Counted from the stretch's first letter, positions 51,496-60,755 are shown. The stretch is 64,000 nucleotides of DNA from Martinezella tropici (GCF_008370325.1 NZ_VNIP01000011.1:124001-188000), one strand, 5' to 3'. The notes: generated by a model not told the origin, from the sequence alone. A program made the numbers and translations.

Positions 51496-52665
51496 ATGAG
51501 TCTTCCCCTGGAAAATTCCGCTCGTACGAACGACGGCAGCCTTGCTGAAGGCGTCGATATCGCAATTGATTCCGCCTTGTCGGACAAGAGGCTGGTCGGA
51601 GCGGTGGTCCTCATCGCCCGCGATGGGGAGCTGGTCTATCGCCGCGCCGCCGGTCTGGCGGATCGGGAGAACAGTGTGGCTATGCGGGAGGATGCCATCT
51701 TCCGGCTTGCTTCCGTCACCAAGCCGATCGTCACTATTACCGCCATGCGGCTTGTCGAACAGGGCCGCATCGGCCTTGAAGATCCGATCACCAAATGGCT
51801 GCCGGATTTCAGGCCGCGTCTGCCGGATGGCGGCGAGGCGGTGATCCGCATTCGGCATCTGCTGTCCCACACATCCGGCTTGGGCTACGCGTTCTCAGGT
51901 AACGAAAATGATCCCTACAACCGCGCCGGCGTGTCGGACGGGCTCGACCAACCCGGCCTGCCGCTTGCGGAAAACCTGCGCCGCCTTGGGAGCGCTCCCC
52001 TGCGTTTCGCACCCGGCGAAGGCTGGGAATACTCGCTCGCGATGGACGTCCTCGGCGGCGTCATCGAGAAGGAAACCGGCGGCTCTCTCGGCGGTGCGGT
52101 TGCGGAGCTTGTCATGAAGCCGCTCGGCCTCTCCGATACCGCCTTCTCCGTCCGTGACCGCAACCGCCTTGCTGCCGCCTATATCAATGGTGCATCGGAA
52201 CCACAGCGGATGGGGGATGAGGCGCTGGCCCCGATCCTCGATGGCACGATCCGCTTTGCGCCGGACAGGATATTCGATCCAAGTTCCTACCAGTCCGGCG
52301 GCGCGGGCATGGCCGGAACGGCCAGTGACATCCTTGCGATCCTCGAAACCGTGCGCAGGGGCGGCTCACCGCTGCTGTCTGCCGAGACCGTGAAGACGAT
52401 GATGGCTGATCAGGCGGGCGGCCATATGCACGCGCAGCAAGCCGGCTTCGGTTTCGGCTATGGCTGGTCCGTCGTCATCGATCCCGTTGCGGCACAGGTC
52501 CCCTTCTCCATCGGCACGATCAAATGGGGTGGCGTCTACGGCCACAGCTGGTTCGTCGATCCGGAGAAACGGCTGACAGTCGTTGCGCTTACCAACACGA
52601 CGCTCGAGGGCATGTGGGGACAGTTCACCATCAATCTTCGCGATGCGATCTACGCCGCTATCTAA
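51496..52665 (+). CDS. Serine hydrolase of the beta-lactamase/esterase (class C-like) family
   Basis: 389 residues from the ATG at 51496. The nucleophile motif SxxK is ASVTKPIV (about residue 72), the YxN-type position is WEYSLA (about 177), and the C-terminal active-site segment is IKWGGVYGHSWFVD (an HxG-like variation). No signal peptide is visible, so it is likely a cytoplasmic esterase or D-aminopeptidase-like enzyme rather than an antibiotic-resistance enzyme. Its TAA stop is supplied by the palindromic repeat at 52663. Confidence 0.85.
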   Translation: MSLPLENSARTNDGSLAEGVDIAIDSALSDKRLVGAVVLIARDGELVYRRAAGLADRENSVAMREDAIFRLASVTKPIVTITAMRLVEQGRIGLEDPITKWLPDFRPRLPDGGEAVIRIRHLLSHTSGLGYAFSGNENDPYNRAGVSDGLDQPGLPLAENLRRLGSAPLRFAPGEGWEYSLAMDVLGGVIEKETGGSLGGAVAELVMKPLGLSDTAFSVRDRNRLAAAYINGASEPQRMGDEALAPILDGTIRFAPDRIFDPSSYQSGGAGMAGTASDILAILETVRRGGSPLLSAETVKTMMADQAGGHMHAQQAGFGFGYGWSVVIDPVAAQVPFSIGTIKWGGVYGHSWFVDPEKRLTVVALTNTTLEGMWGQFTINLRDAIYAAI

Positions 52666-52768
52666 AGCGTGTCGCGATCTTTCAGATTCGCTTCCCACGC
52701 TTTAGGTCTTTGATTTTGCGCATGTCGTTGTCGCAAAACCGCTGCACACTTTTGCGCGACATGCTCTA
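52663..52768. repeat. Complete dispersed palindromic repeat (second copy)
   Basis: 106 bp. The left end TAAAGCGTGTCGCG is inverted at the right end as CGCGACATGCTCTA with two mismatches in 14. The left end can instead pair locally: TAAAGCGTG (52663-52671) with CACGCTTTA (52696-52704). The right half has outer arms GCATGTCG/CGACATGC and inner CGCAAAA/TTTTGCG around the conserved CCGCTGC loop. Compared with the copy at 35546, both arms have changed together. It overlaps the stop codon of the serine hydrolase gene. Confidence 0.75.
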
Positions 52769-52786
52769 GCTGGTATTAGCATGCCA

Positions 52787-52823
52787 AACAAAAACCCGGC
52801 GATTTCGGTCGCCGGGTTTTGCA
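52787..52823. terminator. Bidirectional terminator between the serine hydrolase gene and aspS
   Basis: AAAACCCGGCGA (52791-52802) and TCGCCGGGTTTT (52809-52820) pair over 12 bp with a 6-nt loop. The plus strand ends in TTTTG and the minus strand continues TTTTTGTTT, so it serves both genes. Confidence 0.88.
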
Positions 52824-52845
52824 TTTCATTAGGCCTGTAAAAGCC

Positions 52846-54636
52846 TCAGTCTTTCTTGACCGGCGGCACCGGGCGGATGGCTAGTTCGCGCAGCTGCGTC
52901 GGCGTTGCGGCCGAGGGAGCGCCCATCAGCAGATCCTGTGCCTGCTGGTTCATCGGGAACAGCGAGATCTCGCGCAGATTCTTGGCGCCGACCAGCAGCA
53001 TGACGATACGGTCGATACCGAAGGCAGCGCCGCCGTGCGGAGGCGCGCCGTATTGGAAGGCGCGGTAAAGGCCGCCGAAACGCTCTTCGACATCGGCCTG
53101 GCTGAGGCCGACCTTTTCGAAGGCGGCGACCATCGTCTCCGGCGATTGGTTACGGATCGAGCCCGAAGCGATTTCGAAGCCGTTGCAGACGGCATCGTAC
53201 TGAAACGCCTTGATCGTTAGCGGATCCTGGTTCTGCAGCGCTTCGAGGCCGCCTTGCGGCATCGAGAACGGGTTGTGCGCGAAATCGACCTTCTTCTCTT
53301 CTTCGCTCCATTCGAAGAACGGGAAGTCGACGATCCAGCAAAGCTCGAAACGATCGCGGTCGACCAGGTTCAGCTCCTCGCCGGCCCTGGTGCGGGCCTC
53401 GCCGGCAAACTTATAGAACTTGTCCGGATCGCCAGCGACGAAGAAGCAGGCATCGCCGTCACCGAGGCCGAGCTGGGTGCGGATCGCATCGGTGCGCTCC
53501 TCGCCGATGTTCTTGGCAAGCGGGCCGGCGCCTTCGAGCTTCTCGCCTTCCTTGCGCCAGAAAATATAGCCGAGGCCCGGCTGGCCCTGGCTCTGCGCCC
53601 AGGCGTTCATGCGGTCGCAGAAAGCTCTGGAGCCGCCGGTTTTGGCCGGGATCGCCCAGACCTGAACCTTCGGGTTCGAGGCAATCATGTTGGCAAAGAC
53701 CTTGAAGCCGGATCCGGCGAAATGGTCGGTTACCGCTTCCATGACGATCGGGTTGCGCAGGTCCGGCTTGTCGGAGCCGTACTTGCGGATGGCTTCGTCA
53801 TAGGGGATGCGCGGCCATTCCTTGGTGACCGGCTTGCCGTCTGCAAACTCTTCGAACACCTGGGTCATCAACGGGCCCATGGTGTTCCAGACGTCTTCCT
53901 GCGTCACGAAGCTCATTTCGAGGTCGAGCTGATAGAATTCGCCCGGCAGACGATCGGCGCGCGGGTCTTCGTCGCGGAAGCAGGGCGCGATCTGGAAATA
54001 GCGGTCGAAGCCGGCGACCATTAGTAGTTGCTTATACTGCTGCGGCGCCTGCGGCAGAGCGTAAAAGGTGCCGGGATGGATGCGGCTCGGCACCAGGAAG
54101 TCGCGCGCGCCTTCCGGAGACGAGGCCGTCAGGATCGGGGTCGTGTATTCGGTGAAGCCGACTTCGCCCATATGGCGGCGCATGGAGGAGATAACCTGCG
54201 TGCGCTTGACGATGTTCCGATGCAGCGTTTCGCGGCGCAGATCAAGGAAGCGATACTTCAGGCGAACGTCTTCCGGATAGTCCGGCTCGCCGAAGACCGG
54301 CAGCGGCAGCTCCTTGGCGGCCGACAGAACTTCGATCTCCTGAGCGTAAAGCTCGATCTCGCCAGTCGGCATGCTCTTGTTGATCGTGTCTTCGGTACGC
54401 GCCTTCACTAGGCCGTCGATGCGGATGACCCATTCGCCGCGAACGGTTTCGGCGAGCTTGAAGGCCGGAGAATCCGGATCGGCAACGACCTGGGTAATGC
54501 CGTAGTGATCGCGCAGGTCGATGAACAACACGCCGCCATGATCTCGGACGCGATGAACCCAGCCGGAGATACGGACGGTCGAACCGACGTCGGACTTGCG
54601 CAGGGCGGCGCATGTGTGGCTGCGATAGCGATGCAT
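52846..54636 (-). CDS. aspS: Aspartyl-tRNA synthetase
   Basis: 596 residues from the ATG at 54636. The N-terminal OB domain has YRSHTCAALRKSDVGSTVRISGWVHRVRDHGGVLFIDLRDHYGITQVV. Class II motif 2 is FRDEDPRADRLPGEFYQLDLEMSF and motif 3 is GIDRIVMLLVGAKNLREISLFP. The bacterial GAD insertion lies between them. It attaches aspartate to tRNA-Asp in the cytoplasm. A TTGACA (complement of 54739-54744) upstream may be the -35, though no good -10 is seen. Confidence 0.97.
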   Translation of the reverse strand: MHRYRSHTCAALRKSDVGSTVRISGWVHRVRDHGGVLFIDLRDHYGITQVVADPDSPAFKLAETVRGEWVIRIDGLVKARTEDTINKSMPTGEIELYAQEIEVLSAAKELPLPVFGEPDYPEDVRLKYRFLDLRRETLHRNIVKRTQVISSMRRHMGEVGFTEYTTPILTASSPEGARDFLVPSRIHPGTFYALPQAPQQYKQLLMVAGFDRYFQIAPCFRDEDPRADRLPGEFYQLDLEMSFVTQEDVWNTMGPLMTQVFEEFADGKPVTKEWPRIPYDEAIRKYGSDKPDLRNPIVMEAVTDHFAGSGFKVFANMIASNPKVQVWAIPAKTGGSRAFCDRMNAWAQSQGQPGLGYIFWRKEGEKLEGAGPLAKNIGEERTDAIRTQLGLGDGDACFFVAGDPDKFYKFAGEARTRAGEELNLVDRDRFELCWIVDFPFFEWSEEEKKVDFAHNPFSMPQGGLEALQNQDPLTIKAFQYDAVCNGFEIASGSIRNQSPETMVAAFEKVGLSQADVEERFGGLYRAFQYGAPPHGGAAFGIDRIVMLLVGAKNLREISLFPMNQQAQDLLMGAPSAATPTQLRELAIRPVPPVKKD

Positions 54637-54678
54637 AATTATATATCCTGGACTTGGCGGGCGGCGGCGAAAGGACAC

Positions 54679-55282
54679 GCAAACCCCTCGCCCGCCGACG
54701 AGAAAATCGGGCGGAAAAGCGCATGGTGCGCCCGATTTGTCAAGGCTCGAACGATTGCCTTATCTCGCCCTTGGCGGGCGAGAAAGCAATTTCTTACATT
54801 TAGCCGCAAGGCTAAGTGTTAGAAATTGCAAGAGAGGGGAAGGCAGGGACACGCAGAGCTCTTGAACTAGATTGAACAAGAAGCGGCCCCCCACTCTTGC
54901 AATTTCAATGACTTAGAAATTGCGCCAAGCTTCAGAATGCATTGGAGCTCCCGTTTCGCAATTCCTAAGCCAATGAAATTGCTTTCTCGCCCGCCAGGGG
55001 CGAAATAGACCCGCGCACGCCTCATCCATCAGTTCATTCTCCAGTGTTTTTCAACTCGGCGAGGATTGTAGCCGGTCTGGAACGTCGCGACGCATGGTGC
55101 CTCCTCTTTCAGCCACTCCCAAGCAAAGAACATACAGCTCGATTGATATCCAGCAGGACGAACATCCCCATATCGACATCCGCAAGTAGCCGCTGCGGCA
55201 GTTTGGCTGCCTCGATGCTATTGCTGAACATCGAAGTCAACTTTAAACAGGCATCCATAGATCTTCGCCTTCGGAGCATGAC
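54679..55282. other. 604-bp intergenic region between aspS and the multicopper oxidase
   Basis: No supportable gene. The first part contains the aspS promoter area, 54761-55007 is a nested inverted-repeat element described separately, and 55008-55282 leads into the oxidase gene. I see no recognised promoter for the oxidase. Confidence 0.5.
54761..55007. repeat. 247-bp nested inverted-repeat element
   Basis: Outer arms 54761-54793 and 54975-55007 are inverted repeats identical at 31 of 33 positions. Inner arms 54822-54839 and 54889-54906 match at 17 of 18. GCAATTTC-type and GAAATTGC-type octamers alternate six times, forming three local hairpins: 54786-54829 (20-bp stem with one mismatch and one wobble, GCAA tetraloop), 54899-54923 and 54958-54982. 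The arms can therefore pair in at least two exclusive ways. No gene lies inside. It could be a MITE-like element or a structured RNA. Confidence 0.75.
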
Positions 55283-56674
55283 ATGCCGATCCTCACCCGC
55301 CGCAATCTCCTGAAAGCTTCAGCCGTTGCCGGAGCCTATGGCGTTGGTCTCGGCATCGCCGGAAGGCTTACGGGCAAGGCGGCGGCAGCCGAGCCGCTCA
55401 CGCTGAAGACAGCCAAAATCGAGACCAACTTGACAAATGGCGGCCTCACCAAGAACGTGCTGACCTATGGCGAGGCCGGCATGCCGCCGGTCGTGCGCAT
55501 GAGAAAGGGCGAAGCCTTCGCGGCCCGGCTCATCAACGGTATAGACGATCCGACGACCATCCACTGGCACGGCATCCGCCTTCCGAACACCATGGACGGC
55601 GTGCCGTTCCTCACCCAGCCCTATGTCTATACCGGCGATCATTTCGACTACGCCTTTACACCGCCGGATGCCGGCACCTTCTGGTATCATCCGCATTGCA
55701 ACACGCTGGAGCAGATGGGCCACGGCATGACTGGTGTCATCGTGGTGGAAAATCCCAAGGATCCGCCATTCGATTCGGAAGTAGTGCTCAATCTGCGCGA
55801 TTGGCGCTTGGGGGGAGACGGACAGTTCATCGCCCAGTTCCGTCCCCGCGATGCGGCCAAATCCGGCACCTATGGCACAGTCCGGACCGCGAACTGGCAG
55901 CAGCAGCCGCAATATGATGCCCCTTCCGGCGGGCTTGTGCGTCTGCGCATCGCAATTACCGACGTCACGCGCATCTATTCCTTCCGCATGGACGGCGCGG
56001 AGGCGACCGTGATCGCGATCGACGGCAATCCCGTGCCGCAACGCTTTCCGCTGGATCTATTGCAGCTCGGGCCGGGACAGCGGCTGGAGCTCGCCGTGCG
56101 CATGCCGGACAGCGAGGGTTCGGTCGTCAAGCTCGAGGATATCAAGGGCACCGATCCAAAAGTGCTGGCAACGCTGCGGGCGGTTGGCAGCTCCCTGAAG
56201 CGCGATGTCCGCGATCTGGCGCCGCTGGAAGATAATCCCGTGCAGAAGGCCGATCTTGGCGCGGCAACACATATCCCGCTCATCCTCAGCGCCACGGCGG
56301 AAAACACGGCCGACAACAGCATCTGCGGCTCGCTCGGCTACAGCTTCTGGGCGATCAACAGGGTGCCGTGGCCTGGCGACACCCCCGATCCGACTGCGCC
56401 GCTCGCCGAACTGAAGCTCGGCAAGAGCTATGTCATCGACATGGAAAATGTCACCCCGCACAGTCATCCGATCCATCTACACGGAATGAGCTTCACGGTT
56501 CTGTCCTCCTCGACGCGGCAAGTACAGCCTTTTGTGTCAGACACCTATCTGATCCAGCCGGATGAAAAGGTTCAGCTCGCCTTCGTTGCCGACAATCCCG
56601 GCGACTGGCTGCTGCATTGCCATATCATCGAGCATCAGAAGACGGGCATGACCAGCTACGTGCGTGTGGCGTAG
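55283..56674 (+). CDS. Multicopper oxidase (laccase/CueO-like) with Tat signal
   Basis: 463 residues. The N-terminus has a twin-arginine signal (LTRRNLLKASAVAG). All four copper motifs are present: IHWHGIRLPN, FWYHPHCNT, HPIHLHGMSF and the C-terminal HCHIIEHQKTGM, where the cysteine and following histidines bind type 1 and type 3 copper, and Met is an axial ligand. No methionine-rich insertion is seen, so it differs from CueO. It oxidises a phenol, Cu(I) or another metal in the periplasm while reducing O2. It is single and not near copper-resistance genes. Confidence 0.9.
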   Translation: MPILTRRNLLKASAVAGAYGVGLGIAGRLTGKAAAAEPLTLKTAKIETNLTNGGLTKNVLTYGEAGMPPVVRMRKGEAFAARLINGIDDPTTIHWHGIRLPNTMDGVPFLTQPYVYTGDHFDYAFTPPDAGTFWYHPHCNTLEQMGHGMTGVIVVENPKDPPFDSEVVLNLRDWRLGGDGQFIAQFRPRDAAKSGTYGTVRTANWQQQPQYDAPSGGLVRLRIAITDVTRIYSFRMDGAEATVIAIDGNPVPQRFPLDLLQLGPGQRLELAVRMPDSEGSVVKLEDIKGTDPKVLATLRAVGSSLKRDVRDLAPLEDNPVQKADLGAATHIPLILSATAENTADNSICGSLGYSFWAINRVPWPGDTPDPTAPLAELKLGKSYVIDMENVTPHSHPIHLHGMSFTVLSSSTRQVQPFVSDTYLIQPDEKVQLAFVADNPGDWLLHCHIIEHQKTGMTSYVRVA

Positions 56675-56844
56675 GCAGCAGCAAACGGTGCTGGCCCGAG
56701 GCCGGTTTCGAGCAAAGCGTCATCCGCTTCCATTAATTTCAGCCAAAAGCGAAATGCGGCAAGGCTTTGCCCGCGAAAGTATTGACATATTCGGCTGAAA
56801 GGAGAAGGAAGTTAAACAACTATTTTACCGATGAATGTGTTGAG

Positions 56845-57990
56845 ATGATCGAAACTACCGCCCAATTGGAGGCGGCCTGCCAAGAGCTGGCCAAGTCGGA
56901 ATTCATTACCATCGATACGGAGTTCCTGCGAGAAACGACCTTCTGGCCGGAACTGTGTTTGATACAAATGGCAAGCCCAACAACCGAAGTGCTGGTGGAT
57001 CCACTGGCCAAGGGTCTGGATCTGGCGCCGTTTTTCGAACTGATGGCCAATCCTTCGGTACTGAAGGTATTCCACGCCGCGCGCCAGGATATCGAAATCA
57101 TTTTCCATCGCGGCAACCTCATTCCGCATCCGATCTTCGATACCCAGGTCGCGGCGATGGTCTGCGGCTTCGGCGATTCGGTTTCGTACGATCAGCTCGT
57201 CAGCCGCATCAAGAACGTCCATATCGACAAATCCTCACGCTTCACCGATTGGAGCCGACGTCCCCTCTCGGAAAAGCAGCTGGACTATGCGCTCGCCGAT
57301 GTCACCCATTTGCGCGACGTCTATCTTTCGCTCGACGAGCAGCTGAAGCGCGAGGGACGCGCCTCCTGGCTGCAGGAGGAAATGGCAATCCTCGAAGCGC
57401 GCGAAACCTACGATCTGCATCCCGACGACGCCTGGCAGCGACTGAAGATGCGGCTGCGCAAGCCGCAAGAGCTCGCGGTTCTGAAATATGTGGCCGCGTG
57501 GCGCGAACGTGAAGCACGCGCCCGCAACGTGCCACGCGCCCGCGTGCTGAAGGATGACGCGATCTATGAGATCGCCCAGCAGCAGCCGAAGGACAGCGAG
57601 GCGCTTGCGCGGCTGCGTACCGTCCCGAAAGGCTGGGAGCGTTCGGCGGCCGGCGCGGCAGTGATCGAGGCAATCAATGCGGCGCTGGCATTGCCGAAAT
57701 CGGAGATGCCGCATCCACCACGCCATCAGCAGGCACCCGAAGGCACGGCCGCCGCCTCGGAACTGCTGAAAGTGCTGCTGAAGCTCATCGCCGAAAAGCA
57801 TGGCGTCGCGCCGAAAGTGATCGCCAACAGCGACGATCTCGACAAGATCGCCGCCGAAGGAGAGAAGGCCGACGTGGCGGCCATGACCGGCTGGCGGCGC
57901 GATCTTTTCGGTGAGACGGCCCTGCAGCTGATCCAAGGCCAGGTGGCTCTGCGTTTCGTCGGCAAGCGGATCGAGACGGTCGCCCTCTAG
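56845..57990 (+). CDS. rnd: Ribonuclease D
   Basis: 381 residues from the ATG at 56845; the sequence upstream has a good GGAGAAGG ribosome-like stretch but no suitably spaced start in this frame. The DEDDy exonuclease residues are FITIDTEFLRETTFWPELCLIQ (DE), LKVFHAARQDIEII (D) and YALADVTHLRDVY (Y and D). An HRDC domain follows around residues 210-290. It trims 3' ends of tRNA and other structured RNA. Confidence 0.93.
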   Translation: MIETTAQLEAACQELAKSEFITIDTEFLRETTFWPELCLIQMASPTTEVLVDPLAKGLDLAPFFELMANPSVLKVFHAARQDIEIIFHRGNLIPHPIFDTQVAAMVCGFGDSVSYDQLVSRIKNVHIDKSSRFTDWSRRPLSEKQLDYALADVTHLRDVYLSLDEQLKREGRASWLQEEMAILEARETYDLHPDDAWQRLKMRLRKPQELAVLKYVAAWREREARARNVPRARVLKDDAIYEIAQQQPKDSEALARLRTVPKGWERSAAGAAVIEAINAALALPKSEMPHPPRHQQAPEGTAAASELLKVLLKLIAEKHGVAPKVIANSDDLDKIAAEGEKADVAAMTGWRRDLFGETALQLIQGQVALRFVGKRIETVAL

Positions 57991-58180
57991 CGACGACATT
58001 ATCCTTCCCCGATCCCTTGTAATTGCGTATGATTCGGGAAGCGATATGGCGGCTGCAATCACGATTGCGCCGCAAATCTCGTGGAATGAACGTCTGATGT
58101 AATCGTTCTATTCGATGACGTTCGGTTTGCCGGCGCAATTCCGCGTCGATGACAGGCGTCACTTCTCGGCGGAAAAATGA
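57991..58180. other. Intergenic region upstream of the cyclase gene
   Basis: 190 bp without a gene. I see no clear promoter or structure. Confidence 0.3.
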
Positions 58181-59233
58181 ATGGGCGTTTTCCATTCGAT
58201 ACGCAACTGGATCCTGATATCGCTGTTCGTCGCTTCGACAGGCGTCATTTACGGCAAAATCTTCTTTCCGGAATCTCCGATATATATCGGCGGAATCTTC
58301 GCGCTGTTCTGCGGCATGCCGCTGCTCGCCTTCGAGCGCCGCATGATCCTGCCGCGGCTGAACGACTGGATGCACAGGCTGCCAACGCCGGCCTTCATCC
58401 TTTCGGCTCTCGTCGTCGATTTCCTGCTGATGAGCGTCGGCTATGCCACCGCAGGCAGCTCTATGAAATTGCTGGGCCTGGTCAAAGCATCATGGGAGGA
58501 CCTGACGGTACTGAAGATAGACGTCTACATCTATGCCGTCCTGGTGACCGCCATCGTCATTTTCATCGGCCGCGTGCGGGAATTGCTCGGCCGCGACGTC
58601 TTCTCCAGCCTGTTGACCGGCCGTTACCGCAACCCGGTGCAGGAGGAGCGTGTATTTCTTTTCGTCGATCTCGTCGGCTCCACTGCCTTTGCCGAGGAAC
58701 ACGGCGACTTGAAAACGCAGGAATTCCTCGGCGCGGTATTCGGCGCCATGGCCGAGCCGGTGCGCCGGCACAAGGGCGCGATCGACGACTATATCGGCGA
58801 CGCTGCTATCATCACCTGGCCGCTCCAGCGGGGCGTCAAGAATGCCAATTGCGTGCGCTGCGTCTTCAATATCCTCGACGATATCGAAAAGAACGCCGAG
58901 ACTTGGCTGAAATCTTACGGCAGAGTGCCGCGTCTTAGAGCTGCTCTCCATGGCGGCAGCATCGTGACGGGCGAAATCGGCGTCGACCACCACAAGATCG
59001 CCTATTTCGGCGACACGGTGAATACGACGGCAAGGCTGGAGTCACTCTGCAAAACGCTGGAGCGCCAGGTGCTGATTTCCAGCGAGCTTGCCAGACGCAT
59101 GGAGCTTCCGGAAGCGATCATCAAGGAAGAGCTCGGCGAACATGCCGTTCGCGGCCGCGATCAGCACCTTGGCGTCATCGCCCTTCATACGCAGGATCGA
59201 GAGGCGCTGAAGACGGTTCGCGGTAGATCGTAA
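58181..59233 (+). CDS. Membrane adenylate/guanylate cyclase (class III)
   Basis: 350 residues. Four membrane helices at about residues 8-28, 34-52, 68-88 and 112-130 precede a class III cyclase domain. The metal-binding Asp residues are in FLFVDLVGSTAF and YIGDAAIITW, and the transition-state Asn and Arg are in FGDTVNTTARLE. A stretch RLRAALHGGSIVTGEIG is also typical. It is likely to make cAMP at the inner membrane; specificity for ATP or GTP is not proven here. Rhizobia carry many such cyclases. No sensor domain beyond the membrane part is seen. Confidence 0.88.
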   Translation: MGVFHSIRNWILISLFVASTGVIYGKIFFPESPIYIGGIFALFCGMPLLAFERRMILPRLNDWMHRLPTPAFILSALVVDFLLMSVGYATAGSSMKLLGLVKASWEDLTVLKIDVYIYAVLVTAIVIFIGRVRELLGRDVFSSLLTGRYRNPVQEERVFLFVDLVGSTAFAEEHGDLKTQEFLGAVFGAMAEPVRRHKGAIDDYIGDAAIITWPLQRGVKNANCVRCVFNILDDIEKNAETWLKSYGRVPRLRAALHGGSIVTGEIGVDHHKIAYFGDTVNTTARLESLCKTLERQVLISSELARRMELPEAIIKEELGEHAVRGRDQHLGVIALHTQDREALKTVRGRS

Positions 59234-59393
59234 GCAGTGCAAATCTTGGGATGTGCATCGATAATACTACTCGCCCAAGCTTCACATCTCATGGGTTGTC
59301 CACAGTCACCAAAACTTCACCTGAGCGTTAATTCGCCGACATGGCTCGCCTGTTAAGCGGGATTGTTTCGCCACTCCTCGCCAACAAGGTGAC

Positions 59394-60755
59394 ATGATGA
59401 CCCGAATTCTTTCAGCCTCCACGGCGCTCTTCATTTTGCTTGCCGCCTCGGCCCAGGCCGACGAGCAGCAATTCAAGGCAAAGCTAGCCGGACAGGCCAT
59501 TCTGCCGGCCAATACCGTCACTGCCGCTCCTGCCGATGCGCCCGACTTCCTGAAAACGTCAGGCAAGTTCACCACGCCGGATCGCAAGCGCACCGACGCG
59601 CTCGGCACCGTGCCGGGCAAGGACGGCGCCCGCGTCACCGACCTCAAGCTGCCCTTCGCCGGCCAGCCGATCCAGGGCTTCTCCGGCATCAGGACCATGC
59701 CCGACGGCACGTTCTGGACGCTCTCCGACAACGGCTTCGGCTCCAAGCAGAACTCCAGCGATGCGATGCTCTTCCTGCATCAGCTGAAATTCAACTGGGA
59801 TAACGGCAAGGTCGAGGTCGTCAAGAACCTGTTCCTCTCCGATCCGAATAAAAAAGCCCCCTTCCCGATCGTGCTCGAAGGCGCCGACAAGCGTTATCTG
59901 ACCGGCGCCGATTTCGATATCGAATCGGTCCAGCCGGTTGCCGACGGCTTCTGGATCGGCGACGAGTTTGGCCCCTATCTTTTGAAGTTCGATACGAACG
60001 GCCAGCTGGCGGACGTCTTCCCGACGACACTCGACGGCAAGCCGGTCATGTCTCCCGACAATGCCCTGCTGCAGCTGCCCGGCAACCCCACGCAGAAAAT
60101 GCCGGCTTTCAACCTGAAGCGCTCGGGCGGCTTCGAGGGCCTCGCCATGTCGAAGGACGGCTCCAAGCTCTACGGTCTGCTGGAAGGCCCGATCTACAAG
60201 GATGACGGCCAGATGGAGAGCGTCGATGGCAAGACGGCCATCCGCGTCATCGAATTCGACGTCGCCTCGAAGAGCTGGACGGGCCGCAGCTGGCTCTATC
60301 CTTTCGCGGACAAGGGTGTGTCGATCGGCGATTTCAACATGCTCGACGAAACGACGGCCCTCGTCATCGAACGCGACAACGGCGCCGGCACGAAGGATAA
60401 GGCTTGCGCCGATCCCAAGCAGCCGAAGCCGGATTGCTTCGAGGCTCCGGCCGAGCTGAAGCGCGTCTACAAGATCGAGTTCAGCGACGCCAATGTCGGC
60501 AAATCCGTTCGCAAGATCGGCTATATCGACCTGCTGCGTATCGAGGACCCGGATCACAAGCGCCGCCAGGGCGGCGGCGAAGGCTTCTACGACATGCCTT
60601 TCGTCACCATCGAGAATGTCGACCGCGTCGATGCCACGCATATCATCATCGGCAATGACAACAACCTGCCCTTCTCGGCAGGCCGCGCCGTCGACAAGGC
60701 GGACGATAACGAGTTCAGCCTTCTCGAAGTCGGTGATTTCCTGAACGCGAAGTAA
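59394..60755 (+). CDS. Phytase-like (esterase-like activity of phytase) secreted protein
   Basis: 453 residues. A signal peptide (about residues 1-23, ending AQA) is followed by the esterase-like phytase domain: LPFAGQPIQGFSGIRTMPDGTFWTLSDNGFGSKQNSSDAMLFLHQLKF, then LKRSGGFEGLAMSKDGSKLYGLLEGP, TALVIERDNGAG and HIIIGNDNNLPFSAGR. It is a beta-propeller periplasmic or secreted phosphatase/esterase. Whether it acts on phytate is unproven. A second ATG directly follows the first. It ends in a hairpin at 60770-60796. Confidence 0.85.
   Translation: MMTRILSASTALFILLAASAQADEQQFKAKLAGQAILPANTVTAAPADAPDFLKTSGKFTTPDRKRTDALGTVPGKDGARVTDLKLPFAGQPIQGFSGIRTMPDGTFWTLSDNGFGSKQNSSDAMLFLHQLKFNWDNGKVEVVKNLFLSDPNKKAPFPIVLEGADKRYLTGADFDIESVQPVADGFWIGDEFGPYLLKFDTNGQLADVFPTTLDGKPVMSPDNALLQLPGNPTQKMPAFNLKRSGGFEGLAMSKDGSKLYGLLEGPIYKDDGQMESVDGKTAIRVIEFDVASKSWTGRSWLYPFADKGVSIGDFNMLDETTALVIERDNGAGTKDKACADPKQPKPDCFEAPAELKRVYKIEFSDANVGKSVRKIGYIDLLRIEDPDHKRRQGGGEGFYDMPFVTIENVDRVDATHIIIGNDNNLPFSAGRAVDKADDNEFSLLEVGDFLNAK

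Noticed and set aside
51496..52665. Antibiotic-resistance beta-lactamase
   Set aside because: The SxxK motif is shared with esterases; there is no signal peptide and no resistance context, so the broader serine hydrolase call is safer.
55044..55313. 89-codon frame overlapping the start of the multicopper oxidase
   Set aside because: Overlaps a well-supported Tat signal start and has no recognisable domain.
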